From NCBI GenBank assembly GCA_014804425.1, contig JAAUZV010000001.1, forward strand, positions 44,732-108,731: 64,000 nucleotides of DNA, in the 5' to 3' direction. The notes beneath the pieces are model-generated. The model searched no databases, was not told the origin of the DNA, and was given only the letters and a program-made list of their open reading frames with translations. The translations under genes and the position numbers were made by a program. Within the stretch, counting starts at the first letter, position 1. Each line of letters opens with the position of its first letter. The DNA is from Lachnospiraceae bacterium. Lineage in GTDB: Bacteria; Bacillota; Clostridia; Lachnospirales; Lachnospiraceae. This document shows positions 1-9,022 of this stretch, piece by piece.

Positions 1-210
1 ACGCGCAATGTCTTTGACTGCCGAGGAAAACCGTTCCGAGTCCTCCTCAAGGGCCACCGTGACCTCTTTCATCGGATTTTTGAAAAAACGCATGATCCCC
101 TTATGCTTTACGCTTCGGACATTCATGACCACAACACCCGGTCCTAATTCTTTTTTTGCCGCATCAACTGCCTCGGCTTCCGTATCCGCAAGATATTTTT
201 TAATAATCAT
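1..210 (-). CDS. flhF: Flagellar biosynthesis GTPase FlhF (N-terminal 70 codons, cut by window edge)
   Basis: Only the amino terminus is present. It begins MIIKKYLADTEAEAVDAAKK and continues with GPGVVVMNVR and a basic segment, the typical start of FlhF, where an N-terminal basic domain precedes the SRP-type GTPase domain. FlhF is a signal-recognition-particle-like GTPase that governs placement and number of flagella. The ATG lies one base after the flhA stop codon, so the two are translationally coupled, as in other Gram-positive fla operons. The GTPase domain lies outside the window, so catalytic motifs cannot be checked. The call rests on the N-terminal pattern plus its position after flhA. 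Confidence 0.8.
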   Translation of the reverse strand, partial: MIIKKYLADTEAEAVDAAKKELGPGVVVMNVRSVKHKGIMRFFKNPMKEVTVALEEDSERFSSAVKDIAR

Positions 211-211
211 C

Positions 212-2263
212 TTATGCTGTCACCATCCCCACTGACTGTAATTCCACATTTGATTCTACTTCATTGTATGACACGACGATCAAATCCCTGAAATAGTCTT
301 CTGTCAGCCGCTTAAAATATGCCCTCACGATCGGCGACGTAATGACGATCGGATTCTTGCCGAGATTTTCAAGCTTGCCTGTCTCCTTCTCAACGGATGC
401 CATGATCTGTTTCGTCTTTTCAGGATCAAGATTCAGATAAGCCCCCTGCTCCGTCTGCTTGACGCTTCCCATGATCTCCTGCTCTAATTTCGGATCGAGC
501 GTCACCACGCTCGTCGTCTCATTCGCAGGGAAGAAACGGCTTGAAATCGCCCTCTTCAACGCCTGACGCACATACTCGGTCAAAATATCCGTATCGCGCG
601 TTGATGTTGCATAATCCGCAAGTGTCTCGAAGATTGTTAAAAGATCGCGGATTGACACGCCCTCTTTTAAGAGATTCTGCAATACCTTCTGTATCTCACC
701 TAAGCCAAGCAGCTTCGGCACGAGCTCCTCGACAACGGATGGATTCGACTCCTTTAAGTTGTTGATCAGGTTCTGTACATCCTGTCTCGTCAACAGCTCG
801 GAAATATGCCGCCTGATCAGCTCAGTCAAATGTGTCGCAATAATGGACGGCGGATCTACGACCGTATAGCCAAGACTCTCGGCGCGCTCGCGCTGATTTT
901 CCGTGATCCAGATCGCCGGCAGATGGAAGGACGGCTCAAACGTCGGAATACCCGTGATTTCCTCCTTGACAAAGCCAGGATTCATTGCCATATAATGGTC
1001 AAATAAAATCTCACCCTCCGATACCTGTATGCCTTTGATCTTGACAATATACTGGTTCGGATTCAACTGAATGTTATCGCGCAGACGGATGATCGGCACG
1101 ATCGTACCAAGCTCCATCGCAATCTGACGCCTGATCATGACAACGCGGTCTAAGAGATCGCCGCCCTGATTCACATCCGCAAGCGGGATGATTCCGTAAC
1201 CGAACTCCAATTCGATCGGATCGACGGACAAGAGCGAATTCACATTTTCGGGCTGCCTGATCTCCTCCGCTTCCTGCTCCTCCGTATCCACGCTCGACTC
1301 GATCTCTGCCGTGCGGATGGTGCGGTTCATGAACGTTGCCGCTGTCAAAAAGATTGCACCGACCAAAATAAAGAGCACCGGATTTAGCGGCGTCACAATA
1401 CCGAGCAGGCACATAACCGCGCCAACGATATAAAGCACGCGGGGCAGACTGAACAGCTCGTGGAGGATCTCCTCTCCGAACTCCGCCTCCTTAGAGCCTT
1501 TCGTGACAAGAATACCGGTGGAAAGCGATATGAGCAGGGACGGGATCTGGCTGACAAGACCGTCTCCGATCGTCAGGATCAGATACTTATCCGCCGCCTC
1601 GCCTATCGATAAATCCATACGCAGAACGCCCATCGCAATACCGCCGATGATGTTGACCGCCGTGATGAGCAGACCTGCTGTCGCATCTCCCTTAACGTAC
1701 TTTACGGCACCGTCCATGTTACCGAAGAACGTGGACTCCGCCTGAATCTTATCACGTCTGCGTTTTGCTTCCTCATCATCGATCGCGCCCGTATTTAAGT
1801 CCGCGTCGATCGCCATCTGCTTACCGGGCATCGCATCGAGCGTAAATCTCGCCGTTACCTCAGCGACACGCTCGGAACCTTTATTGATTACCATGAACTG
1901 GACAATGATCAAAATGATGAACACGATCACACCGATGACGAGATCGCCTCCGCCGACGAACTGACCGAACGTATCAATGACATTGCCGGCATCCCCCTTA
2001 GAAAGGATCAGACGTGTGGAGGAAACGTTTAATGCAATACGGAATACGGTCGTAAACAAAAGGATGGTCGGATAAAAAGCCATATCCAGCACTTCCTTTG
2101 TCAGCATACACGAAAACATGATCGTGAACGCAAGAGACATGTCAAAAGCGAGCAGCACATCCAAAAGCGCGATCGGCAGCGGCACGATCAACATAATAAA
2201 CGCCGCCAATACATAAATGGCAATAAAGATGTCTCCCGACAGCCGTTTTACCAACGCCTTCAT
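212..2263 (-). CDS. flhA: Flagellar export gate protein FlhA
   Basis: A 683-residue protein of normal family length. It has about eight membrane segments in the first 330 residues and a large cytoplasmic domain after about residue 345. The FHIPEP-family signature is visible around residues 127-153 (NKGSERVAEVTARFTLDAMP), followed by the charged DDEEAKRRRDK segment near 162-172. FlhA forms the nonameric ring of the flagellar type III export gate, binds export chaperones and couples ion flow to secretion. The start is preceded by an AGGAGG site. It is separated from upstream flhB by a gap of nearly 100 bases holding two hairpins, an exception in an otherwise tightly packed operon. Identification is secure. 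Confidence 0.97.
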   Translation of the reverse strand: MKALVKRLSGDIFIAIYVLAAFIMLIVPLPIALLDVLLAFDMSLAFTIMFSCMLTKEVLDMAFYPTILLFTTVFRIALNVSSTRLILSKGDAGNVIDTFGQFVGGGDLVIGVIVFIILIIVQFMVINKGSERVAEVTARFTLDAMPGKQMAIDADLNTGAIDDEEAKRRRDKIQAESTFFGNMDGAVKYVKGDATAGLLITAVNIIGGIAMGVLRMDLSIGEAADKYLILTIGDGLVSQIPSLLISLSTGILVTKGSKEAEFGEEILHELFSLPRVLYIVGAVMCLLGIVTPLNPVLFILVGAIFLTAATFMNRTIRTAEIESSVDTEEQEAEEIRQPENVNSLLSVDPIELEFGYGIIPLADVNQGGDLLDRVVMIRRQIAMELGTIVPIIRLRDNIQLNPNQYIVKIKGIQVSEGEILFDHYMAMNPGFVKEEITGIPTFEPSFHLPAIWITENQRERAESLGYTVVDPPSIIATHLTELIRRHISELLTRQDVQNLINNLKESNPSVVEELVPKLLGLGEIQKVLQNLLKEGVSIRDLLTIFETLADYATSTRDTDILTEYVRQALKRAISSRFFPANETTSVVTLDPKLEQEIMGSVKQTEQGAYLNLDPEKTKQIMASVEKETGKLENLGKNPIVITSPIVRAYFKRLTEDYFRDLIVVSYNEVESNVELQSVGMVTA

Positions 2264-2303
2264 CTATACTCCTCCTTTCTCTTACGATATTTGGTATCCT
2301 CTG

Positions 2304-2358
2304 GAAGAATTCGCCAAGGGCGGATTCTTCGAAAGATTTGTGCTATGCACAAATCTTT
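2304..2358 (-). other. Tandem hairpins in the flhB-flhA gap
   Basis: Two adjacent inverted repeats fill the gap. The first in transcription order has a perfect 12-bp stem (AAAGATTTGTGC arms at 2332-2343 and 2347-2358) with a 3-base loop. The second has 12-base arms at 2304-2315 and 2319-2330 with one G-U wobble. Neither is followed by a T-run on the minus strand, so they look like RNA processing, stability or attenuation elements between flhB and flhA rather than a strong terminator. Confidence 0.6.
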
Positions 2359-2359
2359 T

Positions 2360-3496
2360 TTATACTGCCTGCGGATTCTCCTTCGGCAGCTTTCCCTGTA
2401 TATTATATACGAATGCGAGCACCTCGGCAACAGCCTGAAACAATTCGGGCGGAATCGGTTCCCCGACTTCCACATTATGGTAGAGCATTCGCGCAAGCGG
2501 CTTATTTTCTACAATCTGGACATTGTTCTCACGCGCGATTTCCTTGATCTTCTGCGCGAGATAGTCCTCGCCTTTCGCAACGATATAGGGCGCGTCGATC
2601 TTTTCCGGCTCATACTTCAATGCTACGGCATAATGCGTCGGGTTCGTGATGACCACATCCGCGCGGGGCACTGCCTGCATCATACGGCGCCTTGATGCCT
2701 CCATCATCTTTTGACGGATTTTGGCCTTGACCTTTGGATCTCCCTCGGCATTCTTATATTCATCCTTGACCTCCTGCTTTGTCATTTTCATGTCCTCGTG
2801 GAACTTATGCTTTTGGTACGCATAATCCAGCACAGCAATGACAACATAAAAAGCGGAAATTTTCAGCCCCAGATTGATCGTGACGTTCCCGACGATACGG
2901 ATTCCCTGCATCAGCGGCATGGAGTAAAACTGAAACACATAACCGACACTTCCGATCAGTGTGGAATACACGATATACCCGATCATCCCAATCTTCGCAA
3001 TGGACTTTAACAGCTCTACAAGCTTACTTTTAGAAAACAGGCGCTTAACTCCCTTCGCCGGATTAAGCTTATTAAGCTTCGGCTTCAGCGGCTTTCTCGT
3101 CGGCTTCCATTTTACCTGAAGCAGGTCCGTGACAAACATCAAAAACATCACAATCACAAAAATAGGAAGCATAGTGAGCAGATATTGCTGCAGCGTCTGC
3201 TTGAGCATAATCCATATGCCGACCCCCTCCTCGCCCCTAAGGTTATAAGAAGAAAGCTCGGGTATTTTCCGGTAGATGGCATGAAACATCTGCAACAGAC
3301 TGTTTCCCAGATTTCCCACCCATATCTTCAACATAAGAAACAGGGCAAACAGCATAACACAATTGCTGATTTCCTTACTCTTTGCCACCTGACCTTCCTT
3401 GCGGGCATCACTTAAACGCTTACCGGTAGGCTCCTCTGTCTTTTCTCCTCCCGGACCATCCTTTGCAAAAAATTGAAGCTGATATTCCAGTATCAC
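2360..3496 (-). CDS. flhB: Flagellar export switch protein FlhB (GTG start)
   Basis: A 378-residue export-gate protein with four membrane segments between about residues 45 and 225 and a cytoplasmic C-terminal domain. The autocleavage motif NPTH is at residues 285-288; cleavage after Asn switches substrate specificity from rod-hook to filament proteins. The start chosen is GTG at 3496, because GGAGG lies 7 bases upstream. This GTG overlaps the fliR TGA stop, giving translational coupling. The open frame extends 26 codons further upstream but has no better signal and lies inside fliR. The early EEPTGKRLSDARKEG segment is characteristic of FlhB. Confidence 0.96.
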   Translation of the reverse strand: MILEYQLQFFAKDGPGGEKTEEPTGKRLSDARKEGQVAKSKEISNCVMLFALFLMLKIWVGNLGNSLLQMFHAIYRKIPELSSYNLRGEEGVGIWIMLKQTLQQYLLTMLPIFVIVMFLMFVTDLLQVKWKPTRKPLKPKLNKLNPAKGVKRLFSKSKLVELLKSIAKIGMIGYIVYSTLIGSVGYVFQFYSMPLMQGIRIVGNVTINLGLKISAFYVVIAVLDYAYQKHKFHEDMKMTKQEVKDEYKNAEGDPKVKAKIRQKMMEASRRRMMQAVPRADVVITNPTHYAVALKYEPEKIDAPYIVAKGEDYLAQKIKEIARENNVQIVENKPLARMLYHNVEVGEPIPPELFQAVAEVLAFVYNIQGKLPKENPQAV

Positions 3497-4272
3497 ATCA
3501 TTGCCTCCACCATTGAAACGATCATCTTTTTCATTTGTGTGAACATACTGTCCGCCGCCATCGGAATAAGCCATACAGACACATACATCACGCTGAGTCC
3601 TACCAAAATCTTTAACTGCATGCCGACCGCAAACAGATTCATCTGCGGTGCGACTTTCGCAAGAACGCCAAGCACGGCATTCATGACCGTAATGACCGCA
3701 AACACCGGCATGGCAATCTGAAATCCGATCAAAAAATACTGTCCCATAAAGGTGATCAGCGAGCTCAAGATCCTATCCAGCGCAAAATGCACATTGCCGA
3801 CCGGAATCAGCTCATACGTCTGGATAAACGCCTTGATGATATATTGATACATCCCCGATGTAATGAACAGCAGCGTAAACGCATATCGATAGATCAGACC
3901 GCTGACTGTCACATTATCGCGATATGTCGGATCCATTGTGCTTGCCGCCGATAATCCCATCTCCATATCAACAAGCCGCCCTGCCATGGACGCAACCTGC
4001 ATGCAGACGGTCGAAACCAGTCCGATCAAAAGTCCGACTGACGCTTCCATGATCACAAGCGCCGCATATCCCATCACCGTGCTGTACTGAAGCTCCGTAT
4101 GCGGCGTAAGCAAAAAGACCATATACGAAAGCGCCAAACTCAACCCCACCTTAAACCGCGACGGAACGCTGCTGTCTCCGTAAAACGGTGCAAGGTGCAT
4201 AAAGCTTACGATCCGGATAAACACAAGCAGAAAATATTCTAAATCTGATGCTGAAAATGAATAATCTATCAT
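3493..4272 (-). CDS. fliR: Flagellar export gate protein FliR
   Basis: A 259-residue, very hydrophobic protein with about six membrane segments and the family-typical N-terminal region (LAPFYGDSSVPSRFKVGLSL near residues 28-47). FliR assembles with FliP and FliQ into the FliP5Q4R1 export channel in the centre of the MS ring. It begins 4 bases after fliQ and its stop overlaps the flhB start, the conserved fliO-P-Q-R-flhB-flhA order. The ribosome-binding site is weak, consistent with translational coupling to fliQ. Confidence 0.95.
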   Translation of the reverse strand: MIDYSFSASDLEYFLLVFIRIVSFMHLAPFYGDSSVPSRFKVGLSLALSYMVFLLTPHTELQYSTVMGYAALVIMEASVGLLIGLVSTVCMQVASMAGRLVDMEMGLSAASTMDPTYRDNVTVSGLIYRYAFTLLFITSGMYQYIIKAFIQTYELIPVGNVHFALDRILSSLITFMGQYFLIGFQIAMPVFAVITVMNAVLGVLAKVAPQMNLFAVGMQLKILVGLSVMYVSVWLIPMAADSMFTQMKKMIVSMVEAMM

Positions 4273-4276
4273 TGCG

Positions 4277-4546
4277 CTATCTAATATATAATGAGAAATC
4301 CGACCAAAGATTTGTCATAAATGTTGACATATTATTTAACATCCAGTGTCCGAGCAGTATCAGCGCCGTAAACACGCTTAAAATCTTCGGTATCATCGTC
4401 AACGTCTGCTCCTGAATGGAAGTGACCGTCTGAAAAATACTAACGGTCAGTCCGACGCAAAGTGATACCACAAGCGGCACCGCCGCCGTTTTTATGACAA
4501 CAAACAGCCCTTCTCTGATAATGGTTACCACGTCTTCCGCAGTCAT
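4277..4546 (-). CDS. fliQ: Flagellar export gate protein FliQ
   Basis: An 89-residue protein with two long membrane helices (about residues 15-40 and 50-75) and the family pattern VGLTVSIFQTVTSIQEQTLT between them. Normal length for FliQ. It is part of the FliPQR export channel. An AGGAGG site precedes the ATG. It lies 18 bases after fliP and just before fliR. Confidence 0.95.
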   Translation of the reverse strand: MTAEDVVTIIREGLFVVIKTAAVPLVVSLCVGLTVSIFQTVTSIQEQTLTMIPKILSVFTALILLGHWMLNNMSTFMTNLWSDFSLYIR

Positions 4547-4564
4547 TCTAATTCCTCCTTTAGG

Positions 4565-5443
4565 CTAATAAAAGGATTTCACCACACCGCCGATGATCAG
4601 ATTCCAGCCATCCGCCAGCACGAAAAGCAAAATCTTAAACGGCATGGAGATCGTTGTCGGCGGCAGCATCATCATACCCATTCCCATCAAGGTCGATGCA
4701 ACCACCATATCGATCACAAGGAACGGAATATAGATCATAAAACCGATGATGAACGCCGTGCGCAGCTCACTCACCAAAAAGCTGGGGATCAGTACATACG
4801 TCGGTATATCTTTGTTCTCCATCTCCGAGGTCCATGAAAGATTTGCAATCTCCATGAACATCCGAATGTCCTTGCGATGTGTCTGGGGATACATAAATTC
4901 TCTGACCGCATCCACCGCAATATCAATTGCCTCCCCCTGCTCTATCTCGCCGGCTTCATAAGGCTTATACGCATCATTATAGACCGTATTGATCGTCGGG
5001 CTCATGATGAAAAAGGTCAGAAACAAAGTTAACCCAATCAACACCTGATTCGGGGGCGCTGTTTGGGTGTTTAAGGCTGTCCTTGTAAAATGCATCACGA
5101 TCAGGATCCGCGTAAAAGAAGTCAGACAAATGATCAGCATCGGGGCAACCGCGATTGCCGTCAGAGTCAGCAGAATCCTCAATGTGCCTGCTATAGAGCC
5201 ATTATCTGTTGTAAACGTAACATTAAAGCCGTTGGCGATATTTAAGTCCTCTAAATCCTCGCCACTCTCGGCCGTTCCCGGCTGCGTCGCCGTCGTACTG
5301 CTCTCGGTCTCACCCGTTAACGGCGTGTCCTCTATTCCCAGACCGGAACCGATTGCCTGTGCAGTTAAGCCGTTCCCGATAAACAATATGCCTACCGTAA
5401 ACAGCAGGCATAGATACCGGAATATTTTTTTCCTATTCTTCAT
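4565..5443 (-). CDS. fliP: Flagellar export gate protein FliP
   Basis: A 292-residue protein with a cleavable-type signal peptide (hydrophobic residues 9-28, then TAQA), a Ser/Thr/Glu-rich extracytoplasmic stretch, and the conserved FliP core with motifs LTSFTRILIVMHFTRTALNT and LIPSFLVSELRTAFIIGF. FliP forms the pentameric core of the export channel. The start overlaps the end of fliO by 11 bases, so coupling is likely; the ribosome-binding site itself is weak. Length and motif order are normal. Confidence 0.96.
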   Translation of the reverse strand: MKNRKKIFRYLCLLFTVGILFIGNGLTAQAIGSGLGIEDTPLTGETESSTTATQPGTAESGEDLEDLNIANGFNVTFTTDNGSIAGTLRILLTLTAIAVAPMLIICLTSFTRILIVMHFTRTALNTQTAPPNQVLIGLTLFLTFFIMSPTINTVYNDAYKPYEAGEIEQGEAIDIAVDAVREFMYPQTHRKDIRMFMEIANLSWTSEMENKDIPTYVLIPSFLVSELRTAFIIGFMIYIPFLVIDMVVASTLMGMGMMMLPPTTISMPFKILLFVLADGWNLIIGGVVKSFY

Positions 5444-5804
5444 TTCGTTTCTTGTCTTTCATGTGTTTTGCTTTGTCAAGCAGCTCCTTGAAGCTGAGCA
5501 TACTGGTCTCCTCCTTCTCGGAAGGCAGAGCAAGCTCCTCCTCGGAAAGTTCTGCCAATACATGGATCTCGTCTTTTCCGATCCCAATTACCAAATATTT
5601 CGTACCTACACGCACAATTTGGAGATACTTATTAGAGGTAACCCGATAACTCTCGAGCACCTCAAAGTTACGCCCAACAGACTTTCCCCTCTGATAATTG
5701 GCAATATACCGCGTTGCAAAAAATGTCAGCGCCAAAACGAAAACAAAAATAAACAACACGGTCAGCAGGTCAAAGACAGAATCCAACGTACTACTTAGCA
5801 GCAT
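5433..5804 (-). CDS. fliO: Flagellar biosynthesis protein FliO
   Basis: A small membrane protein of 123 residues with one membrane segment near the N-terminus and a basic-to-mixed cytoplasmic domain (RNFEVLESYRVTSNKYLQIV, typical of the FliO/FliZ family). FliO helps assemble the FliP ring. The ATG at 5804 is preferred because it falls just after the cheY stop. An in-frame TTG four codons earlier would overlap cheY and lacks a spaced ribosome-binding site. Position between cheY and fliP supports the assignment despite weak conservation of this family. Confidence 0.88.
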   Translation of the reverse strand: MLLSSTLDSVFDLLTVLFIFVFVLALTFFATRYIANYQRGKSVGRNFEVLESYRVTSNKYLQIVRVGTKYLVIGIGKDEIHVLAELSEEELALPSEKEETSMLSFKELLDKAKHMKDKKRNEE

Positions 5805-5805
5805 G

Positions 5806-6168
5806 TTATCCGACAACCTTCTTCACTGCTTCCAATACACGGTCAGCCTGGAACGGTTTTACGATGAAATCCTTGGCACCTGCCTGAATGGACTCGATAA
5901 CCATCGCCTGCTGTCCCATGGCGGAGCACATGATGACGGTTGCGGAAGCATCCATCGACTTGATCTTCTTGAGTGCCTGAATTCCGTCGAGCTCCGGCAT
6001 AGTAATATCCATCAGCACCAGATCGGGCTTTAATTCGTTATATTTCTCTACGCCCTTTGCGCCGTTCTCAGCCTCTCCGACGACATTGTAGCCATTCTTG
6101 GTCAGAATGTCCTTGATCATCATTCTCATGAATGCTGCGTCATCACAAATTAAAATATTCTTTGCCAT
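5806..6168 (-). CDS. cheY: Chemotaxis response regulator CheY
   Basis: A stand-alone 120-residue receiver domain. The acidic pocket (Asp9, Asp10), phospho-acceptor Asp54 (VLMDITMPELDG), switch residue Ser82 and Lys104 (VKPF) are all in place. Phosphorylated CheY binds the switch proteins FliM and FliY to change motor rotation. It sits directly after fliY, whose phosphatase motifs suggest it dephosphorylates CheY at the motor. A GGAG site lies before the ATG. Position in the fla operon argues for the chemotaxis role rather than a Spo0F-type role. Confidence 0.95.
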   Translation of the reverse strand: MAKNILICDDAAFMRMMIKDILTKNGYNVVGEAENGAKGVEKYNELKPDLVLMDITMPELDGIQALKKIKSMDASATVIMCSAMGQQAMVIESIQAGAKDFIVKPFQADRVLEAVKKVVG

Positions 6169-6185
6169 TTTTTTTCTCCTATCCT

Positions 6186-7454
6186 TTATTTGATTATTTC
6201 GGTTACACGAACGCCGAAGCTTTCTTCTATGACTACTACCTCGCCTCTTGCAACGAACTTGCCGTTGACAAGCACGTCAATCGGCTCTCCTGCAATCTTA
6301 TCAAGCTCTATGATCGTACCGGGTGCGAACTCCAATATTTCTGCAATGGATTTGCTCGTACGTCCCAGCTCGACCGTAACCTCGAGCGGCACATCCCGGA
6401 TCAGGCCGATGTTCTCCTGATTCTGTATACCCGGAACATCTCTGTTAAAGCTCTGGAACTGCGCAGGCTGCACATTGACATTCTGCATCTGCTGTCCCAT
6501 CATCATCGGATTCATGCCCATCATCATTGGATTCATACCCATCATCATCGGATTCATGCCCATTTGCATTTGATTCATACCCATCTGCATCTGGTTCATA
6601 TCCATTGCGCCCATCCCCTGACCGCTCATGTCCGGTGCGGACATCTGCGGCTGTGGTGCGGGTGCCGACTGCGGTGCAGGTGTCGACTGTGGTGCAGGCG
6701 CGGGCTCTGCCGCTGCTGCTCCGCCCGTCTGTGTACTCATAACAGTCTCATAGATCGACTTTGCAAAATCAATCGGATAAAGCTGCATGATCGTACTGTC
6801 TACCAATTCGTCAATCTGCATCCGGAATGCAACCTTGACAAAGGTTCCAGCGAGGAAACCGGACAACTGCCCTTGATCTCGCAGCTCGATCAAATCCACA
6901 AGCGTTGCGTCAGGCGGGCTGATATCGATTTTCTTTCCAAGCATGGAAGAAAGGGATGTCGCCGACGAGCCCATCATCTGATTCATCGCCTCGGAAATCG
7001 CACTTAGGTGCAGCTCGCCCAACTCGCCGTCCGTGTTAGTGCCGTCTCCTCCCATCATCAGATCCGTGATCACCTTTACATCATGTTCTTTTAACACAAG
7101 AATGTTACTTCCGTCAAGTCCCTCGGTATATTTAATTGAAATAAATACACAGGGTTTCGGATAATCCTTGATCACCGTATCAAGATTGGCAAGCGTCACG
7201 ACCGGAGTCGTAATATCTACCTTACGGTTTACCAAAGAATATAAGGTCGTCGCCGATGTTCCCATGCTGATATTGGCAACTTCACCGACCGCATCCTTCT
7301 CCATATCCGTCAAAAGATTCTCATCAATCGCTGCTGACTCTGGAGCCGCCGCTTCCGGCGCCGCCGTTTCGGATGTACCGGCATCCGCCCCGTCTGAATT
7401 ATCCAGGCCGCCCAGCAAAGCATTGATTTCGTCCTGAGATAACATTCCATCCAT
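6186..7454 (-). CDS. fliY: Flagellar motor switch phosphatase FliY
   Basis: A 422-residue three-part protein. The N-terminus has a CheY-P-binding motif like that of FliM (LSQDEINALLGGL). The central CheC-like region carries two phosphatase motifs of form D/S-x3-E-x2-N: D54, E58, N61 and S151, E155, N158, both intact. The C-terminus (about 345-422) is a FliN/SpoA domain that builds the C ring. Between them is an unusual Met-Gly-Asn-Pro-rich linker of heptad-length repeats. In Bacillus-type motors FliY replaces FliN and dephosphorylates CheY-P. Neighbours fliM and cheY agree. Confidence 0.95.
   Translation of the reverse strand: MDGMLSQDEINALLGGLDNSDGADAGTSETAAPEAAAPESAAIDENLLTDMEKDAVGEVANISMGTSATTLYSLVNRKVDITTPVVTLANLDTVIKDYPKPCVFISIKYTEGLDGSNILVLKEHDVKVITDLMMGGDGTNTDGELGELHLSAISEAMNQMMGSSATSLSSMLGKKIDISPPDATLVDLIELRDQGQLSGFLAGTFVKVAFRMQIDELVDSTIMQLYPIDFAKSIYETVMSTQTGGAAAAEPAPAPQSTPAPQSAPAPQPQMSAPDMSGQGMGAMDMNQMQMGMNQMQMGMNPMMMGMNPMMMGMNPMMMGQQMQNVNVQPAQFQSFNRDVPGIQNQENIGLIRDVPLEVTVELGRTSKSIAEILEFAPGTIIELDKIAGEPIDVLVNGKFVARGEVVVIEESFGVRVTEIIK
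6496..6600 (-). repeat. Five 21-bp tandem repeats encoding a Met-rich linker in fliY
   Basis: Five consecutive 21-base units, reading on the plus strand cccatcatcatcggattcat plus one base with small changes, encode seven-residue units of the type GMNPMMM and GMNQMQM. The first three units differ by one or two bases; the last two are more diverged. The repeat lies in the linker between the CheC-like and FliN-like domains. Near-identical units suggest recent slippage and likely length variation between strains. Confidence 0.85.
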
Positions 7455-7458
7455 CTGG

Positions 7459-8439
7459 CTACTCCTCCTCTCTTATAATAGACGTTACCCGCACGGCAAA
7501 ATGTTCATCGTCCGATCCGGGCATTGCCTTAAATTTTCTGATATTGCCGACAAAAACATCCAGTTCGCTGTCTACCTTCGTATCCAATCGTATGACGTCT
7601 CCCGGCTGCAAATTCATAAAATCGCCTGCCGCAACTCTGGTGCGTCCGAGAACCGCCTTGACCGGCACATCCACTCTGCGGATCATCGTCTCAAGCTGTT
7701 CGTCATAACTCTCATCGGATCCCTTTTGCATGTTGGCGTACCAGAACTTCGTGTTCAAACGATCCATGATACTCTCCAACGTAAAGAACGGAAGGCAGAT
7801 ATTCATGAAACCTTCAACGTCTCCGATCTTGAGATTCAATGTAATAATCGCGATCATATCCGTCGGAGATATGACCTGCGCGAACTGCGGATTTGTCTCA
7901 ATCCGCTCCAAAAGCGGATTGATATCTGCCACGTTTTTCCATGGCTCCCTCAATAGCTGGATACAGACTACCATAATCTTTTCGACAATGCTCATCTCTA
8001 TCTCAGAAAATTCCCGGTTCTTTGCAAGCGGCTCTCCTGAACCGCCAAGCATCCGGTCAATGATCGCAAACGCGAGTGTCGCTGCCAGCTCCACGATCAC
8101 TGTGCCGCCAAGCGGCTGAAAATTCACAATACCGAGCGCGACCGGATTGGCAAGTGCATTCGTAAACTCTGAAAAGGTGACCGTCTCCGAACTTGCCACC
8201 GTAACCTGAACCGCTTTTCTCAGATAAACGGGAAGCGTCGTTGACACCAGTCTGCCATAATGCTCAAAAATGATTTCAAGCGTTCGCAAATGCTCTTTGG
8301 AGAATTTCGCAGGCCGCCTAAAGTCATAATCTTTGACCTGCTTTTCAGGATTCTCCTTGACGTCATCCATATCCAGTTCGCCGGTACTTAACGCGTTGAG
8401 AAGACTGTCTATCTCACTTTGGGATAAGACCTCACCCAC
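7459..8439 (-). CDS. fliM: Flagellar motor switch protein FliM
   Basis: A 326-residue C-ring protein. The N-terminal EIDSLLNAL-type motif (LSQSEIDSLLNAL) binds CheY-P. The middle domain (about 45-235) is the CheC-like FliG-binding domain. The C-terminal SpoA domain (about 245-326) interacts with FliY. FliM transmits CheY-P binding to FliG and so sets rotation direction. It lies 17 bases after fliL and 4 bases before fliY. Length and domain order are normal. Confidence 0.96.
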   Translation of the reverse strand: MGEVLSQSEIDSLLNALSTGELDMDDVKENPEKQVKDYDFRRPAKFSKEHLRTLEIIFEHYGRLVSTTLPVYLRKAVQVTVASSETVTFSEFTNALANPVALGIVNFQPLGGTVIVELAATLAFAIIDRMLGGSGEPLAKNREFSEIEMSIVEKIMVVCIQLLREPWKNVADINPLLERIETNPQFAQVISPTDMIAIITLNLKIGDVEGFMNICLPFFTLESIMDRLNTKFWYANMQKGSDESYDEQLETMIRRVDVPVKAVLGRTRVAAGDFMNLQPGDVIRLDTKVDSELDVFVGNIRKFKAMPGSDDEHFAVRVTSIIREEE

Positions 8440-8455
8440 AACGGCTCACCTCCCA

Positions 8456-9001
8456 TCATGAATATAGATAGTCACTGAAATTCACATTAAAGATAAATGT
8501 AGAATCATATAAATCCTGAATACGCTCCAATACTTCTTCGCGTATCAGTTCCTGATTTTCCTTGAACTGATCCATCGTGTAACTGCCGATCACGGACTGA
8601 ATCTCTGTCTTGATCAGGCTCTCCTTCGCCTCTAATTCCTCGGCGGTTCCGTATGACTTATAATCCTTATGTTTCATATTCATGGAAAGAGATACATTCA
8701 CGACAAAATAATGATCCTTGCCATCCCCTCCATCCGCTTCGCTCACCCGCTGAAACGGAATCGTCATACGATCGGAAATCACATACACATCCGTATCGTC
8801 GATGGAAACATTTTCTTTTACCTCCGTCTCGCCGTCCGGTTTCGTCTGAATACCGAGCAGCGACGCAATATCGCCTACCAGCTTTGCGTTTTTGTTTGAA
8901 ACATTGATGACCGAGAACATCATGATCCCCGTCATGACTAAATTAACAACTAATAAAGCAAGAATGATAATGGATAATAGATTCTTTTTCAAAGCAAGCA
9001 C
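8456..9001 (-). CDS. fliL: Flagellar basal body-associated protein FliL
   Basis: A 181-residue protein with a short cytoplasmic N-terminus, one membrane segment (about residues 9-31) and an extracytoplasmic domain ending TFIFNVNFSDYLYS, typical of FliL C-termini. FliL rings the stator units and tunes their activity. It sits between motB and fliM, as in many Gram-positive operons. Family sequence conservation is low, so the call relies on topology, size and position. Confidence 0.9.
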   Translation of the reverse strand: MLALKKNLLSIIILALLVVNLVMTGIMMFSVINVSNKNAKLVGDIASLLGIQTKPDGETEVKENVSIDDTDVYVISDRMTIPFQRVSEADGGDGKDHYFVVNVSLSMNMKHKDYKSYGTAEELEAKESLIKTEIQSVIGSYTMDQFKENQELIREEVLERIQDLYDSTFIFNVNFSDYLYS

Positions 9002-9022
9002 CTCTCTGCTCCCACGGACTCA

